A stretch of DNA of 39,562 bases from Planctomycetia bacterium. GTDB taxonomy: Bacteria; Planctomycetota; Planctomycetia; Pirellulales; UBA1268. The translations under genes were made by a program, and so were the position numbers. A model generated the notes under the pieces. That model had not been told where the DNA came from. It saw only the letters and a program-made list of their open reading frames with translations, and ran no database searches. Within the stretch, counting starts at the first letter, position 1. Each line of letters opens with the position of its first letter. Below are positions 9,164 through 17,477 of the stretch, in pieces. Where the stretch lies: assembly GCA_021414115.1 (NCBI GenBank), contig JAIOPD010000024.1, positions 1 through 39,562 on the forward strand, read 5' to 3'.

Positions 9164-9564
9164 CGTGTCGCGGCCCCGGCGGAGGGCACGGGCACGGGGG
9201 TGGCGTCGCTCCAGAGGTGCTCGATGTCCCAGTATTTCCGGGCCTCGGCGTCGAAGAGGTGCACCATCACGTTGCCGTAGTCGAGGACGATCCAGCGGCC
9301 TTCCTCGTAGCCCTCGCCGCCGCGCTTGCGGTCCTTGTGCTCCTTCTTGAGCACCGACTCGATTTCGTCGGCCATGGCATGCATCTGCCGACGGCTCGAC
9401 CCGGTCGCGATCACGAAGTAGTCGAAGACGGGCGTGATCTTCCGCAGGTCGAGCACCCGCACATCGAGGCCCCGCGTCTCCTCGGCCACCCGCGCGGCAA
9501 CGAGCGCGAGTTCCCGGGCGCGGTCGGCAGAGGCGGTCGCTGAGTCCTTGCGAGACGTGGTCAT
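9160..9564 (-). CDS. rsfS: Ribosome silencing factor RsfS
   Basis: This is a 134-aa member of the DUF143/Iojap family. These proteins bind L14 and block 30S-50S joining under starvation. The family core is visible as DVRVLDLRKITPVFDYFVIA, TGSSRRQMHAMADEIE, and the C-terminal WIVLDYGNVMVHLF, with DAEARKYWDIEHLW. It overlaps argS and coaX by 4 nt each, so translation is probably coupled. Confidence 0.95.
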   Translation of the reverse strand: MTTSRKDSATASADRARELALVAARVAEETRGLDVRVLDLRKITPVFDYFVIATGSSRRQMHAMADEIESVLKKEHKDRKRGGEGYEEGRWIVLDYGNVMVHLFDAEARKYWDIEHLWSDATPVPVPSAGAATR

Positions 9565-10376
9565 GCGTGGGATTGTACCGTTCGGACGGCCAGGGCGATG
9601 CCGTGGAGGACGAGGTCGGGGCTCTCGATGGCGTTCGGGAGGGCGTCGCGGACGATTCCGCGGGAGCCGCCCGTCAAAAACACCTCGGGCTGGCCGCCGA
9701 GAGCCGTTGCCGCCTCGGCCACGAGCCGCGCCACGGCTCCCCGCATCCCAAAGCCGATGCCGGCGGCAATCGCCGCCTGGGTGGAACGACCGGGCATCAC
9801 CGGCAGCGTGCCGCGGTCGAGCTCGGCCACGGCGGGCAGCCGGCTCGTGCCCTCGGCGAGGGCTCGCGAGAGGAGTTCGGGACCGGGAAGGATGGCCCCG
9901 CCGAGAAACCGGCCGTCGATCGACACGAGATCGACGGTCGTGGCGGTGCCGCAGTCGACGACGATCGCTGCTCGGCCGGGGGTCTTCGCCACCGCAGCGG
10001 CCGCCGCGGCGGCCAGGCGGTCGATCCCCACGCGGCTCGGTTCGTCCACGTCGACCACGAGCGGCAGATGTTCGCGGACGACCCGTCGTTGACGGATCGG
10101 GCGATGCCGCGTGACCGACACCTCCGCAATGGCGGCCTCCAGCCGCGCGGCCGCGGCGTCGTGCACGCTGGCCACGAGAATCAGGGCCGATCCCGGCGCG
10201 ACCCGCTCCAGCCAGCGTTGCAGGTTCGACGGGCGGAACTCCCGGCTGATGAGGTCCTGGCGGCCCGTGACCGCCGGCCAGGCGGCCGTCTGACCGGGTT
10301 CATTGACCACCACGGCCATTTTGATGCGGGTGTTGCCCACGTCGGCCACCACGATCGTGTCACCGCTCGCCGTCAT
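9561..10376 (-). CDS. coaX: Type III pantothenate kinase
   Basis: This is a 271-aa enzyme for the first step of coenzyme A synthesis, phosphorylating pantothenate with ATP. It has the ASKHA-fold motifs of CoaX: DVGNTRIK (12-19), GIDR (117-120), DCGTATTVDL (141-150) and GGAILPG. The ATG at 10376 overlaps the obgE stop as ATGA. The open frame continues upstream, but only as the obgE antiframe. Most planctomycete kin carry either this or another pantothenate kinase type; here type III is clear. Confidence 0.94.
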   Translation of the reverse strand: MTASGDTIVVADVGNTRIKMAVVVNEPGQTAAWPAVTGRQDLISREFRPSNLQRWLERVAPGSALILVASVHDAAAARLEAAIAEVSVTRHRPIRQRRVVREHLPLVVDVDEPSRVGIDRLAAAAAAAVAKTPGRAAIVVDCGTATTVDLVSIDGRFLGGAILPGPELLSRALAEGTSRLPAVAELDRGTLPVMPGRSTQAAIAAGIGFGMRGAVARLVAEAATALGGQPEVFLTGGSRGIVRDALPNAIESPDLVLHGIALAVRTVQSHA

Positions 10377-11374
10377 GTGGGCGGGCTCCGCCGGTCGAGT
10401 TCGACGACGACCGCCCAGAGAAGCTTGTCGAGCCCCTGCCCCGTCACGGCACTGACGCCGATCACGTCGCGGCCGATCTCGCGGGCGAAAGCCTCGCGGA
10501 TCGCGTCGGCATCCGGCAGTTCGCACTTGCTCATCACCACGATTTCCGGTCGCTCGCCGAGGGACGCGTCGTAGCGCACCAGTTCGTCGCGAATCGCCCG
10601 GTAGTTGGCCAGCGGATCGCTCCCGTCCACGGGCGTCGGTTCGACGACATGCACGAGGATTCCGGCCCGTTCGACGTGGCGGAGAAACTCGTGCCCCAGG
10701 CCGACGCCCGCGTGCGCCCCCTCGATGAGGCCCGGAAGATCGGCGAGCACGAAGCTCCTGTCCCGCGAGATCGCGACGATCCCCAGGATGGGCGTCTTCG
10801 TTGTGAAGGCGTAATCGGCGATCTCAGGCCTGGCCCGCGAGAGCCGCGAGAGGAGCGTGCTCTTGCCGGCGTTTGGCTTGCCGACGAGCCCCACGTCGGC
10901 GATGACCTTGAGCTCCAAGAGCAGGCGACGAACCTCCCCCTTCTCCCCCGGCGTGGCCTCGCGGGGCGCGCGGTTGGTCGACGACTTGAAGTGGGTGTTG
11001 CCCCAGCCGCCGGCGCCTCCCTTCGCCGCCACGATCCAGTCGCCCGGCGTCGAGAGGTCTTTGAGGGCGAGCCCGCTGGATTCGTCGATCACGATCGTGC
11101 CCGGGGGCACGAGCAGCGTCATGTCGGCTGCCTTGCGTCCATGACAGTTGGCCGAGCCGCCCGAGTCGCCATGCTGCGCCCGCCACTGCTTGCGATGGGC
11201 AAGCGCCGCAAGCGAGTCGACGCCCGGCTCGGCACGGAGAATCACGCTCCCGCCGTCGCCGCCGTCACCGCCGTCGGGACCGCCGAGCGGCACATATTTC
11301 TCGCGTCGGAAACTACACATGCCGTGGCCGCCATTCCCGGCCGCCACTTCGATCTGCACGCGATCAACGAACAC
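10373..11374 (-). CDS. obgE: Obg GTPase
   Basis: This is a 333-aa GTPase in late 50S assembly. The Gly-rich Obg fold occupies about residues 1-157 (GGPDGGDGGDGGSV, GGAGGWGNTHFKSSTNRAP). The G domain has G1 GKPNAGKS (165-172), switch I with FTTKTP (190-195), G3 DLPG (212-215) and G5 SAV (308-310). The G4 box reads SKCE (282-285) instead of NKxD. There is no C-terminal OCT domain, so it ends with the G domain. It follows rpmA by 48 nt, the usual pairing. Confidence 0.96.
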   Translation of the reverse strand: MFVDRVQIEVAAGNGGHGMCSFRREKYVPLGGPDGGDGGDGGSVILRAEPGVDSLAALAHRKQWRAQHGDSGGSANCHGRKAADMTLLVPPGTIVIDESSGLALKDLSTPGDWIVAAKGGAGGWGNTHFKSSTNRAPREATPGEKGEVRRLLLELKVIADVGLVGKPNAGKSTLLSRLSRARPEIADYAFTTKTPILGIVAISRDRSFVLADLPGLIEGAHAGVGLGHEFLRHVERAGILVHVVEPTPVDGSDPLANYRAIRDELVRYDASLGERPEIVVMSKCELPDADAIREAFAREIGRDVIGVSAVTGQGLDKLLWAVVVELDRRSPPT

Positions 11375-11422
11375 GCCGGCACCTTCAGAAAGTCACCGGA
11401 CAATCGCCACCGCACGCAGAGA

Positions 11423-11677
11423 TCAGGCCGAGGCTCCGGCCACGATGTTCACGCGGCGGCCTTCGCGATCGAACATCACCACGCCGTCGGAGAGGGCGAA
11501 GAGGGTGTAGTCGGTCCCCATCCCGACGTTGGCGCCGGGGTGAAACTTCGTGCCCACCTGCCGAACCAGAATATTTCCGGCACGCACCTGCTCGCCACCG
11601 AACTTCTTCACGCCCCGTCGCTGCGCGTTGGAATCCCGACCGTTGCGGCTGGAACCCTGACCTTTTTTATGTGCCAT
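11423..11677 (-). CDS. rpmA: 50S ribosomal protein L27
   Basis: This encodes L27, 84 aa, whose N-terminal arm reaches the peptidyl transferase centre. The start [17 protein letters not shown] is diagnostic and fixes the ATG at 11677. The body motif [20 protein letters not shown] is typical. GGGAG lies about 10 nt upstream. The usual upstream partner rplU is absent here: the next gene upstream is a secreted protein of unknown function that ends 123 nt away. Confidence 0.97.
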   Translation of the reverse strand: MAHKKGQGSSRNGRDSNAQRRGVKKFGGEQVRAGNILVRQVGTKFHPGANVGMGTDYTLFALSDGVVMFDREGRRVNIVAGASA

Positions 11678-11800
11678 TGCTCTCGTCTCCCGGCCGGATG
11701 ATCGGCCTTGAACACTCTTTCCAACGTTTGCCTTCGGGCAGTCTATCCTCGCCACGGGCGGAATTCTGCCCCGCCACTGACAGCGGCGAAAACGGGCCTT

Positions 11801-13594
11801 TCACAGGCCCGGATAGTCTTTTTCGTATCGGAAAACCCAGGCGTGGTCAATGCCCTCGTGCATCGCCACGGCCGCCGCGTAGAGGTCGGGGCCGCGGGCA
11901 CCGAACAACCCGCCGAGGATCAGATCAGCGAGGGCCTTCGGACGGGCCTCGTCCTCGAGTTCCAACAGCTTCTCCTTGCGGGCCTTGCTCTCCGCCGTCT
12001 TCGTGCTCAAACCCTCGGCGACGCGCTTCACCTCGGCAGCGTCGAGCCCCTCAAAAGCCGGCCGCAGCGCCTCGAGCGCCGCCAACGCGTCGCCCCCGCC
12101 AATCGCCGTGAGGTCGGCATCGATCGTTCGCAGCGTCGCCAACGCCCGAGCCTTCGCCACCGCGTCGTTGAGCCACTCGATCCGCCGCGATGCCACCCCA
12201 AACACATCGGCCGCCGCGCCGCGCCGCGCATCGACGTCGGGCTTCTCTTCAAGCATCCGCACGACCTTGGCAAGTGACTCGAGCGGCTTCTTGGCCACGG
12301 CCTCGGGGGTGAGACCGACCGCTTCGAGAGCCGTGCGTCGCTTTTGATCCTGGGCCGCGTCGGCCGGTCCGGCCGCCGCGGCGGCAAGCTCCTCGATCGC
12401 GACCACACCGAGATCGCCAAACACCTGCCGCAAGACCACGATGGGATCCGTGGGAGGCTTCACGCCGGCGGCCGCCCGCAGCACCACTTCGAGCGGTCTC
12501 AGGCTCGCCGCGCCGCCGCCGACGTCCGGTTCCAGAAGGTCCGACCAGCCGAGCCCGAGAGCATCGAGACCGGCAACGGGCTGCGACTTTGAATACCCCG
12601 GCCAGCCGATGGCGGAGAGCATCCGGCCACCAAGCGTCATCCGCTCGAACATTCCCGCAAAGCCGACGCTCATCTCGCGGTCACCCCCGTCACGGGCGTC
12701 GCCGGGCCGCCAGAAGTCGAGCCTCAGGCTCTCGAGAATGGCTTCGATGTCGCTCCCCGGCGGATCGTCCGACTTGACCACCGACCCGGGCTTCTGCCGC
12801 CAGCGGATTGCATTGGTCAGACCGCTGACATAGATCGAAAAAAAGTCGATTCGCGGATCGACGTCCTCCCAGATCGCCACGCCCCACCGCTCCTCGCCCG
12901 GGGCCATGTCGGAAGCGGACATCTCGGTGCTGTCGAATAACCTCCGCTGCGGATCCTCGCGACGGCGAATCGCGTCCATGGCCGAGGGCACGAGCCTGTC
13001 GAGATACCCACGATAAAACGAGCTCCCTTCGCCGTCCTCCACCGGCTCCAAGCTCTCCAGCACGAAGTGCGGCAGGAACCTCACGGGCTTTTCGAACGAC
13101 TCCGTTTCGCGGGTCGCGGGATCGGCGTCGCCCTGCTCACCCTTGCCCATCACCAGGCGGCGGCCACCGACGTTCTTCACGCGATAGAGGAGGTACCAGA
13201 TTTGCTTTCGCCGCATGCGGAGATCCGCTGCTGGCACGTCGACATCCAGCATCCGCGGCGGCTTGAACGCGAACTCGAGACACCAGATGTCTCGGGGATA
13301 TTCGCGACCTCGCGCCCGCGCCACGAACGTCGTGTTGGAGGCCGCCATCTTCGGCGTCCACTCGAGGTCGGCCTGCCCTTTTGTGATCTCCAGCAGATCA
13401 GTCCGCAGAAGGGTGTCGTCCGCGGTCCGATCGGGCGGAATGACCGTGAGCACCCCGGGCGCCAGACGGCGGAACCCCGCCGGGTCGGCGGCAGCTGCGC
13501 GGGCCGCTCCCTGCACGAGCGCGAGGCAAAGCACGGCGACAACGGCGCGACGCGGCCGTGGTCCACCCCGGAAGGATTCGCGAAAGGGCTTCAT
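11801..13594 (-). CDS. Secreted protein of unknown function
   Basis: This is a 597-aa protein I do not recognise. It starts with a clear Sec signal peptide: basic MKPFRESFRGGPRPRR, a hydrophobic VVAVLCLALVQGAARA, and likely cleavage near AAA-D. The mature part begins with a beta-rich region (about 40-330) containing APGVLTVIPP, WCLEFAFKPPRMLDVD, IWYLLYRVKN and ERWGVAIWEDVDPRIDFFSIYVSGLTN. The last third (about 400-597) is Ala/Leu/Glu-rich and probably helical. The frame stays open far upstream to 14308, but those residues are Arg/Pro-rich antiframe; the ATG before the signal peptide was chosen. It is probably periplasmic. Confidence 0.8.
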   Translation of the reverse strand: MKPFRESFRGGPRPRRAVVAVLCLALVQGAARAAAADPAGFRRLAPGVLTVIPPDRTADDTLLRTDLLEITKGQADLEWTPKMAASNTTFVARARGREYPRDIWCLEFAFKPPRMLDVDVPAADLRMRRKQIWYLLYRVKNVGGRRLVMGKGEQGDADPATRETESFEKPVRFLPHFVLESLEPVEDGEGSSFYRGYLDRLVPSAMDAIRRREDPQRRLFDSTEMSASDMAPGEERWGVAIWEDVDPRIDFFSIYVSGLTNAIRWRQKPGSVVKSDDPPGSDIEAILESLRLDFWRPGDARDGGDREMSVGFAGMFERMTLGGRMLSAIGWPGYSKSQPVAGLDALGLGWSDLLEPDVGGGAASLRPLEVVLRAAAGVKPPTDPIVVLRQVFGDLGVVAIEELAAAAAGPADAAQDQKRRTALEAVGLTPEAVAKKPLESLAKVVRMLEEKPDVDARRGAAADVFGVASRRIEWLNDAVAKARALATLRTIDADLTAIGGGDALAALEALRPAFEGLDAAEVKRVAEGLSTKTAESKARKEKLLELEDEARPKALADLILGGLFGARGPDLYAAAVAMHEGIDHAWVFRYEKDYPGL

Positions 13595-13839
13595 ACAGGC
13601 TCGTGATTCCCGCCGGGCCGCGATTCTCGGAGGCCCCAGCATAGTCCTCCATCGGCTTTTTATGCGGGAAACCCCATGCAAGACACCCCCTGCGGGACTT
13701 TCCTTGATTACGCAGACCTCCCAAATCACACTATCGACAGGGTCGTGCCCGGCGGCGGAAAACTGGCCTCCACGGCCCGCCCCTTCCGACAGACACTCCC
13801 AGTGGCGGTCCGACACCTCTGGCCAGTTCGTTCCACGCC

Positions 13840-14121
13840 ATGCTCCAGAAGAATCCACTCCAGCCGCCGCTGCCCGCGAGACTGCCCTGCCGCCCCGCGG
13901 ACGCAGCCCATTCGATGGCGCAGGCGTCTCCCTTCGTCTCGGCGGAGGACTTCGACGGCACTGGAATCCTGGCGGGCGTGGATCCCTGCGAGTCGCTGTA
14001 TTGGTGGATGCCGGAACTCTACGGCCCCGGCCCGGCCGGCCGCTGCGATGCAGCCGCTGCCGCAGCGATCGCGATTCAGGCCACCCGCCGGACGCCGTCG
14101 CGCTCGACCGCCGCGGCCTGA
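13840..14121 (+). CDS. Possible small protein, unknown function
   Basis: This is a candidate 93-aa protein in an otherwise empty 481-bp stretch (13595-14075). The N-terminal part is Pro-rich. The middle (SPFVSAEDFDGTGILAGVDP, then CESLYWWMPELYGPG) has believable composition and G/C-ending codons. No Shine-Dalgarno is seen before the ATG at 13840 or the internal ATG at 13915. The 3' end overlaps the end of parA by 46 bp in convergent orientation. It may be spurious. Nothing else was recognised in 13595-13839. Confidence 0.35.
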   Translation: MLQKNPLQPPLPARLPCRPADAAHSMAQASPFVSAEDFDGTGILAGVDPCESLYWWMPELYGPGPAGRCDAAAAAAIAIQATRRTPSRSTAAA

Positions 14122-14936
14122 TCGACCTCTGCCGCCAGGGCGGCGTAGTCTTCCGCCCCGTTCGACTCGGGAGCGTAATCGAAGATCGACTGCCCAAAAC
14201 TCGGCGCCTCGGCCAGGCGGATGTTGCGGCGGATCTTGGTGCCGAAAAGTTTGCCGCAGCCCCAGGCCGGGTGCGCGTCACCCCCCCCCGCGAAGAACGC
14301 CTCGACATCCCTGCCGATCTCGCCGGCCAACCGGGTCGCCGCCTCGTGCATGCAGAGCACGACCCCGAGCAGCCGGAGCCGGGGATTCACTCGGTCCGAG
14401 ACGAACTCGATGGTTTCCAACAGCTTGCTCAGGCCATGCAGGGCCAGGAAATGCGGCTGGAGCGGCAGGAGCACCTCCCCCACCGCCGCCATCGCGTTGA
14501 GCGACAAAAGCCCGAGGGACGGGGGACAATCGACGATCACGTAGTCAAATGACTGGCCGACCAGCCCACCCAAACCCGGGGCAGACTGAAATCTCGGATC
14601 TGCTGCCATGCGGCTTCGCAGGATCGATTCGCGGCCCGACTTTCCCGCGAGCGCCAACTCCACGGCCGAGAGGTCGATGTGAGCCGGCACGACTGAGAGC
14701 GTTTCACTCACGGAAACGCACGCGGCGGCAAGCGGCTGATCGGCCGTGAGTACGTCGAAGGCGGTCGGCCCATCGGCTCCCGGCGTCACCCCCACATGCA
14801 GCGTCGCATGGGCCTGCGGATCGAGGTCGATCAGACAGACATGCCTGCCGGCCCGCGACAGCGCGACCGCGAGGTTCACCGACGTGGTGGTCTTGCCGAC
14901 TCCACCCTTCTGGTTGGCCACGGCAATCGACCGCAT
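14076..14936 (-). CDS. ParA/MinD-type ATPase
   Basis: This is a 286-aa deviant-Walker P-loop ATPase of the ParA/Soj family. The Walker A KGGVGKTT starts at residue 10, and DLDPQAHAT and the Walker B DYVIVDCPPSLG follow. The C-terminal region RNIRLAEAPSFGQSIFDYAP is typical of Soj. GAGGA about 8 nt before the ATG supports the start. Such proteins position chromosomes, plasmids or protein complexes. No parB and no parS site were recognised nearby, so the cargo is unknown. Confidence 0.88.
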   Translation of the reverse strand: MRSIAVANQKGGVGKTTTSVNLAVALSRAGRHVCLIDLDPQAHATLHVGVTPGADGPTAFDVLTADQPLAAACVSVSETLSVVPAHIDLSAVELALAGKSGRESILRSRMAADPRFQSAPGLGGLVGQSFDYVIVDCPPSLGLLSLNAMAAVGEVLLPLQPHFLALHGLSKLLETIEFVSDRVNPRLRLLGVVLCMHEAATRLAGEIGRDVEAFFAGGGDAHPAWGCGKLFGTKIRRNIRLAEAPSFGQSIFDYAPESNGAEDYAALAAEVDQAAAVERDGVRRVA

Positions 14937-15058
14937 GGGTAGTTTCCTCGTGACCGATAAAAAGCCCGCAGCGTGCGGGGCAGGAGGATAGGGGGCAGCG
15001 GCCACCCTCTCAAAGCCCGATTTCAAACGAGGTTTTCGGCCTCATTCGCCCCCAGGAT

Positions 15059-15619
15059 CTAAGGCACATCGCGACTGGTGGCCTCGATCCAGGTCCGCAG
15101 CCCTTTTTGCAGTCGTCCCAACGCGACTCGGCCGGGTCGGCCCGCCACCGTCAGCCAGCCCTCCCCGTCGAGATCGATCGCGACGACCGCCGTTGGCCGC
15201 TCGCCGTCCACGGCGTCAAAAAAAGCCAGGGCATGGTCCCAGGCATCGGCCGGCCGACGATCTCCGGCTGGCGTCGGCCAGGCGAAGTTGGCGTCCTCCA
15301 CCAGACCGCGCCGCAGGTGCACCAACCCCGGCGCCCGCGAGACTTCGCGGCGATCGATGGCACCGAGGCGACCCGTGACCGGGTCGACCGCCAGCCGCCA
15401 GAGTTCCACCCGCGGCGCCCCCTGGATGCTGCGGGCGGCTTCAGTCCCGTAAAAGCCCAGGCAACGCCGCGTCTGATTCCATTGAAACCACACGGCGAAC
15501 AAGGCCAGCGCCACAGCGAGGGCCAGAAGGCCGATCACGAGGGCACTCCCCGGGCCTCCCTTGTCGGCGGCTGTGGTTGGGTCGGCACCTGCGCTCCGGC
15601 GGGAGGCAGCGGTCATCAT
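15059..15619 (-). CDS. Single-pass membrane protein, unknown function
   Basis: This is a 186-aa protein not recognised as a known family. After a short polar N-terminus it has one membrane segment (about 27-46, ALVIGLLALAVALALFAVWF) followed by a soluble domain. That domain contains GFYGTEAARSIQGAPRVELW, DAWDHALAFFDAVDGERPTA and a C-terminal GRLQKGLRTWIEATSRDVP. The start used is the first of two adjacent ATGs (15619, 15616), because the sequence upstream is unlikely to be translated. It lies 122 bp upstream of parA, in the same direction, and may share its transcript. It faces the 75-aa gene divergently. Confidence 0.7.
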   Translation of the reverse strand: MMTAASRRSAGADPTTAADKGGPGSALVIGLLALAVALALFAVWFQWNQTRRCLGFYGTEAARSIQGAPRVELWRLAVDPVTGRLGAIDRREVSRAPGLVHLRRGLVEDANFAWPTPAGDRRPADAWDHALAFFDAVDGERPTAVVAIDLDGEGWLTVAGRPGRVALGRLQKGLRTWIEATSRDVP

Positions 15620-15737
15620 ATGGGTCGGCTCCGGCGTCGCGGCGACGAAAACCCACTGTATACTCGCTTGTCGAGGGGTCTGCCGACAGAGACTTCCGTA
15701 GCATTCCAGGCACTTCTTCGCGACCGGAGACGCCCGC

Positions 15738-15965
15738 ATGGCCAACGCCTTCGACCCCTATCGAGAAGCACTCGTCGTGGAGAATCACACGATCTGGCCA
15801 GACGCCTACGAAGACTGGTCCGCGGCCGACAAAGCACGTGTCGAGGCTCTTCTGCATGCGAGCCCCCGCGAGGCGGCCGACCTCGATTATCTCCGACAGC
15901 ACACGGGATTCGCGCGGATCATCACCGTGACGGCCGAGGATGTTGATCGCGTGAGCGTTGCCTGA
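15738..15965 (+). CDS. Small conserved-looking protein upstream of aroB
   Basis: This is a 75-aa acidic soluble protein (MANAFDPYREALVVENHTIW and on) rich in Asp, Glu and aromatic residues. GGAG lies 8 nt before the ATG. It ends 2 nt before the aroB GTG, so the two are almost certainly co-translated. No family was recognised, but composition, Shine-Dalgarno and tight coupling make it a real gene. Its role may relate to aroB or be incidental. Confidence 0.8.
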   Translation: MANAFDPYREALVVENHTIWPDAYEDWSAADKARVEALLHASPREAADLDYLRQHTGFARIITVTAEDVDRVSVA

Positions 15966-15967
15966 CC

Positions 15968-17083
15968 GTGGCCACGACCCGCGTCCATTTGCCCGGCAAC
16001 GCCGCGGCATCCGATCCCGCGAACGACCGCTCGTATGACATCGTTTGCGGCGGCGGGATCCTGCCGTCAATCGGCGGTCTTGTCCGCGCTGCCGGCGGCC
16101 GACGGGCGGTCGTTGTCAGCGACTCGGCCGTGGCCGCCACCCATGCCGCCCAGGTTTTGGCGGCGCTTGCAACCGCTGGCATTGATGCCTTCCTCCTCGA
16201 GGTCCCGTCGGGGGAATCTTCGAAGTCGATCGATGCCGCCGGCCGCCTCTGGAAAGAGTTCGCCCGGCAGGCCGTCGATCGGGGCACCCACGTCGTTGCG
16301 GTGGGGGGCGGCGTCGTTGGCGACCTCGCCGGGTTCGTGGCCGCCACCTTTGCCCGCGGCCTTTCCGTATGGCAGGTGCCGACCACGCTCGTGGCCCAAG
16401 TCGATAGTGCGATCGGCGGAAAAACAGGCATCAATCTCGAATCGGGCAAAAACCTCGTGGGGGTGTTTTGGCAGCCCCGCGGCGTGGTCGCCGACATCGA
16501 GACGCTCGCGACGCTCCCCTCGCGGGAGTTCATCAGTGGTCTTGCCGAGGTCGTGAAATACGGCGTGATTCTCGACCCCGCGTTCTTCGGCTGGCTCGAG
16601 GAACATGCGGGGGCCGTCCTGGCCCGGGAATCGGCCGCCCTCCTTCATGCCGTCGAGCGGTCGGCCGCCATCAAAGCCGACGTCGTCGGCCGCGATGAAC
16701 GGGAAACATCGGGACTGCGAGCCGCGCTCAACTACGGCCACACGTTTGCCCATGCCTACGAGACGGCGGCCGGCTACGGCACGCTCCTGCACGGCGAAGC
16801 GGTGGCCATCGGCATGGCACGGGCCGCCCGCCTGGCGGAACGACTGGGCCGGCTGCCCCACGACGCCGTGGCCCGACAGGACGCGCTGCTCCGACGGCTT
16901 CAGCTTCCGGTGATGCCACCCGCCGGCCTGCTCGACGCCGCGGCCCTGATCGAGATCATGGGCAGGGACAAGAAGACGCTGGGGGGCAAACTGCGGTTCG
17001 TGCTTCCCAGTCGGATCGGGCGGGTCGAGCTCGTGGACGGCGTGCCGAGCGACGTGGTCCGCGGCGTGCTGCAGCAGGCGTAG
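15968..17083 (+). CDS. aroB: 3-Dehydroquinate synthase
   Basis: This 371-aa enzyme makes 3-dehydroquinate from DAHP, the second step of the shikimate pathway, using NAD and a divalent metal. Visible motifs are the NAD-binding VAVGGGVVGDLAGFVAA, VPTTLVAQVDSAIGGKTGIN with its active-site Lys, LAEVVKYG with the metal Glu, NYGHTFAHA with a metal His, and HGEAVAIGM with the second His. The start is a GTG 2 nt after the preceding stop. The 544 bp downstream to 17628 contain no gene but several structured elements, listed separately. Confidence 0.97.
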   Translation: MATTRVHLPGNAAASDPANDRSYDIVCGGGILPSIGGLVRAAGGRRAVVVSDSAVAATHAAQVLAALATAGIDAFLLEVPSGESSKSIDAAGRLWKEFARQAVDRGTHVVAVGGGVVGDLAGFVAATFARGLSVWQVPTTLVAQVDSAIGGKTGINLESGKNLVGVFWQPRGVVADIETLATLPSREFISGLAEVVKYGVILDPAFFGWLEEHAGAVLARESAALLHAVERSAAIKADVVGRDERETSGLRAALNYGHTFAHAYETAAGYGTLLHGEAVAIGMARAARLAERLGRLPHDAVARQDALLRRLQLPVMPPAGLLDAAALIEIMGRDKKTLGGKLRFVLPSRIGRVELVDGVPSDVVRGVLQQA

Positions 17084-17121
17084 CGGCCACCGGCTTTCGG
17101 ATGAAAAGCCGCAGGTGCCTG

Positions 17122-17146
17122 GGAAGCCCGGAGCGCAAGCGACGGG
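17122..17146 (-). repeat. Dispersed repeat, copy 1 (inverted)
   Basis: The 25-bp unit GGAAGCCCGGAGCGCAAGCG plus ACGGG is a diverged inverted member of the family at 17203, 24839 and 30711. It faces the copy at 17203-17227, so the pair could fold into a long stem with a loop of about 56 nt downstream of aroB. Confidence 0.55.
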
Positions 17147-17202
17147 TATCCGGGCGGCGACCTCGACGATCGCGCGGTACCGGCCGATGTGGCGAGCGTA
17201 TT

Positions 17203-17227
17203 CCCCGCGCTCGCGCTTGGGGCTTCC
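17203..17227 (+). repeat. Dispersed repeat, copy 2
   Basis: The 25-bp core CCCCGCGCTCGCGCTTGGGG followed by CTTCC is identical to the core at 24839-24863 and has one mismatch to the inverted copy at 30711-30735. The core is itself an imperfect palindrome. It lies 3' of aroB. A second shared motif, CAATCCGGCACCGCCTCA (17254-17271), recurs at 24807-24824 with 16 of 18 matches. Confidence 0.75.
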
Positions 17228-17240
17228 TGATGAGGAAGCC
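17221..17240 (+). terminator. Hairpin downstream of aroB
   Basis: There is a perfect 7-bp stem (GGCTTCC / GGAAGCC) with a 6-nt loop, 138 nt after the aroB stop, and it overlaps the end of the dispersed repeat. No T-tract follows. It may help end or stabilise the aroB transcript. Confidence 0.4.
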
Positions 17241-17292
17241 GGCGTGACTGGGGCAATCCGGCACCGCCTCAAAAGTCGACCCGCGGGAACGG

Positions 17293-17361
17293 GGGGGTGG
17301 AGCGAATCGCTCCACCCCCTGGTCCCTAGTGACCAGGCGCTGGAGCGATTCGCTCCAGCGC
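17293..17361. promoter_or_regulatory. Tandem palindromes, possible activator sites
   Basis: Two near-identical 17-bp palindromes, TGGAGCGAATCGCTCCA (17298-17314) and TGGAGCGATTCGCTCCA (17341-17357), have centres 43 bp apart, about four helical turns. Each extends by different flanking bases into a perfect 12-13-bp stem (17293-17319 and 17337-17361). A small hairpin TGGTC/GACCA (17320-17335) lies between them. They sit about 125-185 bp upstream of the putative -24 element, the usual range for sigma-54 enhancer-binding proteins. That reading is inference; they could instead be bidirectional terminators or another dispersed palindrome. Confidence 0.55.
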
Positions 17362-17477
17362 GCCCGGGACGCCACCTTCCCGGCTGTCCCCTTCGATTTG
17401 CGATCGCGATTGAAAATAAGCCTTTTTTCAAGCGTTTTCTATCGAAATCCGTTTTTCTCGCTGCCGCTTGGGCCGAA

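Noticed and set aside
7658-9280. 540-codon plus-strand open frame opposite argS and rsfS
   Set aside because: It is antisense to argS, which carries HVGH and DALR features; no independent signal was seen.
13676-14500. 274-codon plus-strand open frame
   Set aside because: It is mostly Arg/Pro-rich antiframe of parA with no Shine-Dalgarno. The smaller 93-aa frame in the same stretch is more credible.
14076-14936. parA as a marker of a replication origin or plasmid
   Set aside because: No parB, parS, dnaA, rep gene or origin-like repeats were seen, and the surroundings are core chromosomal genes.
17293-17361. Tandem palindromes as a CRISPR array
   Set aside because: There are only two units with a short, structured spacer and no cas genes.
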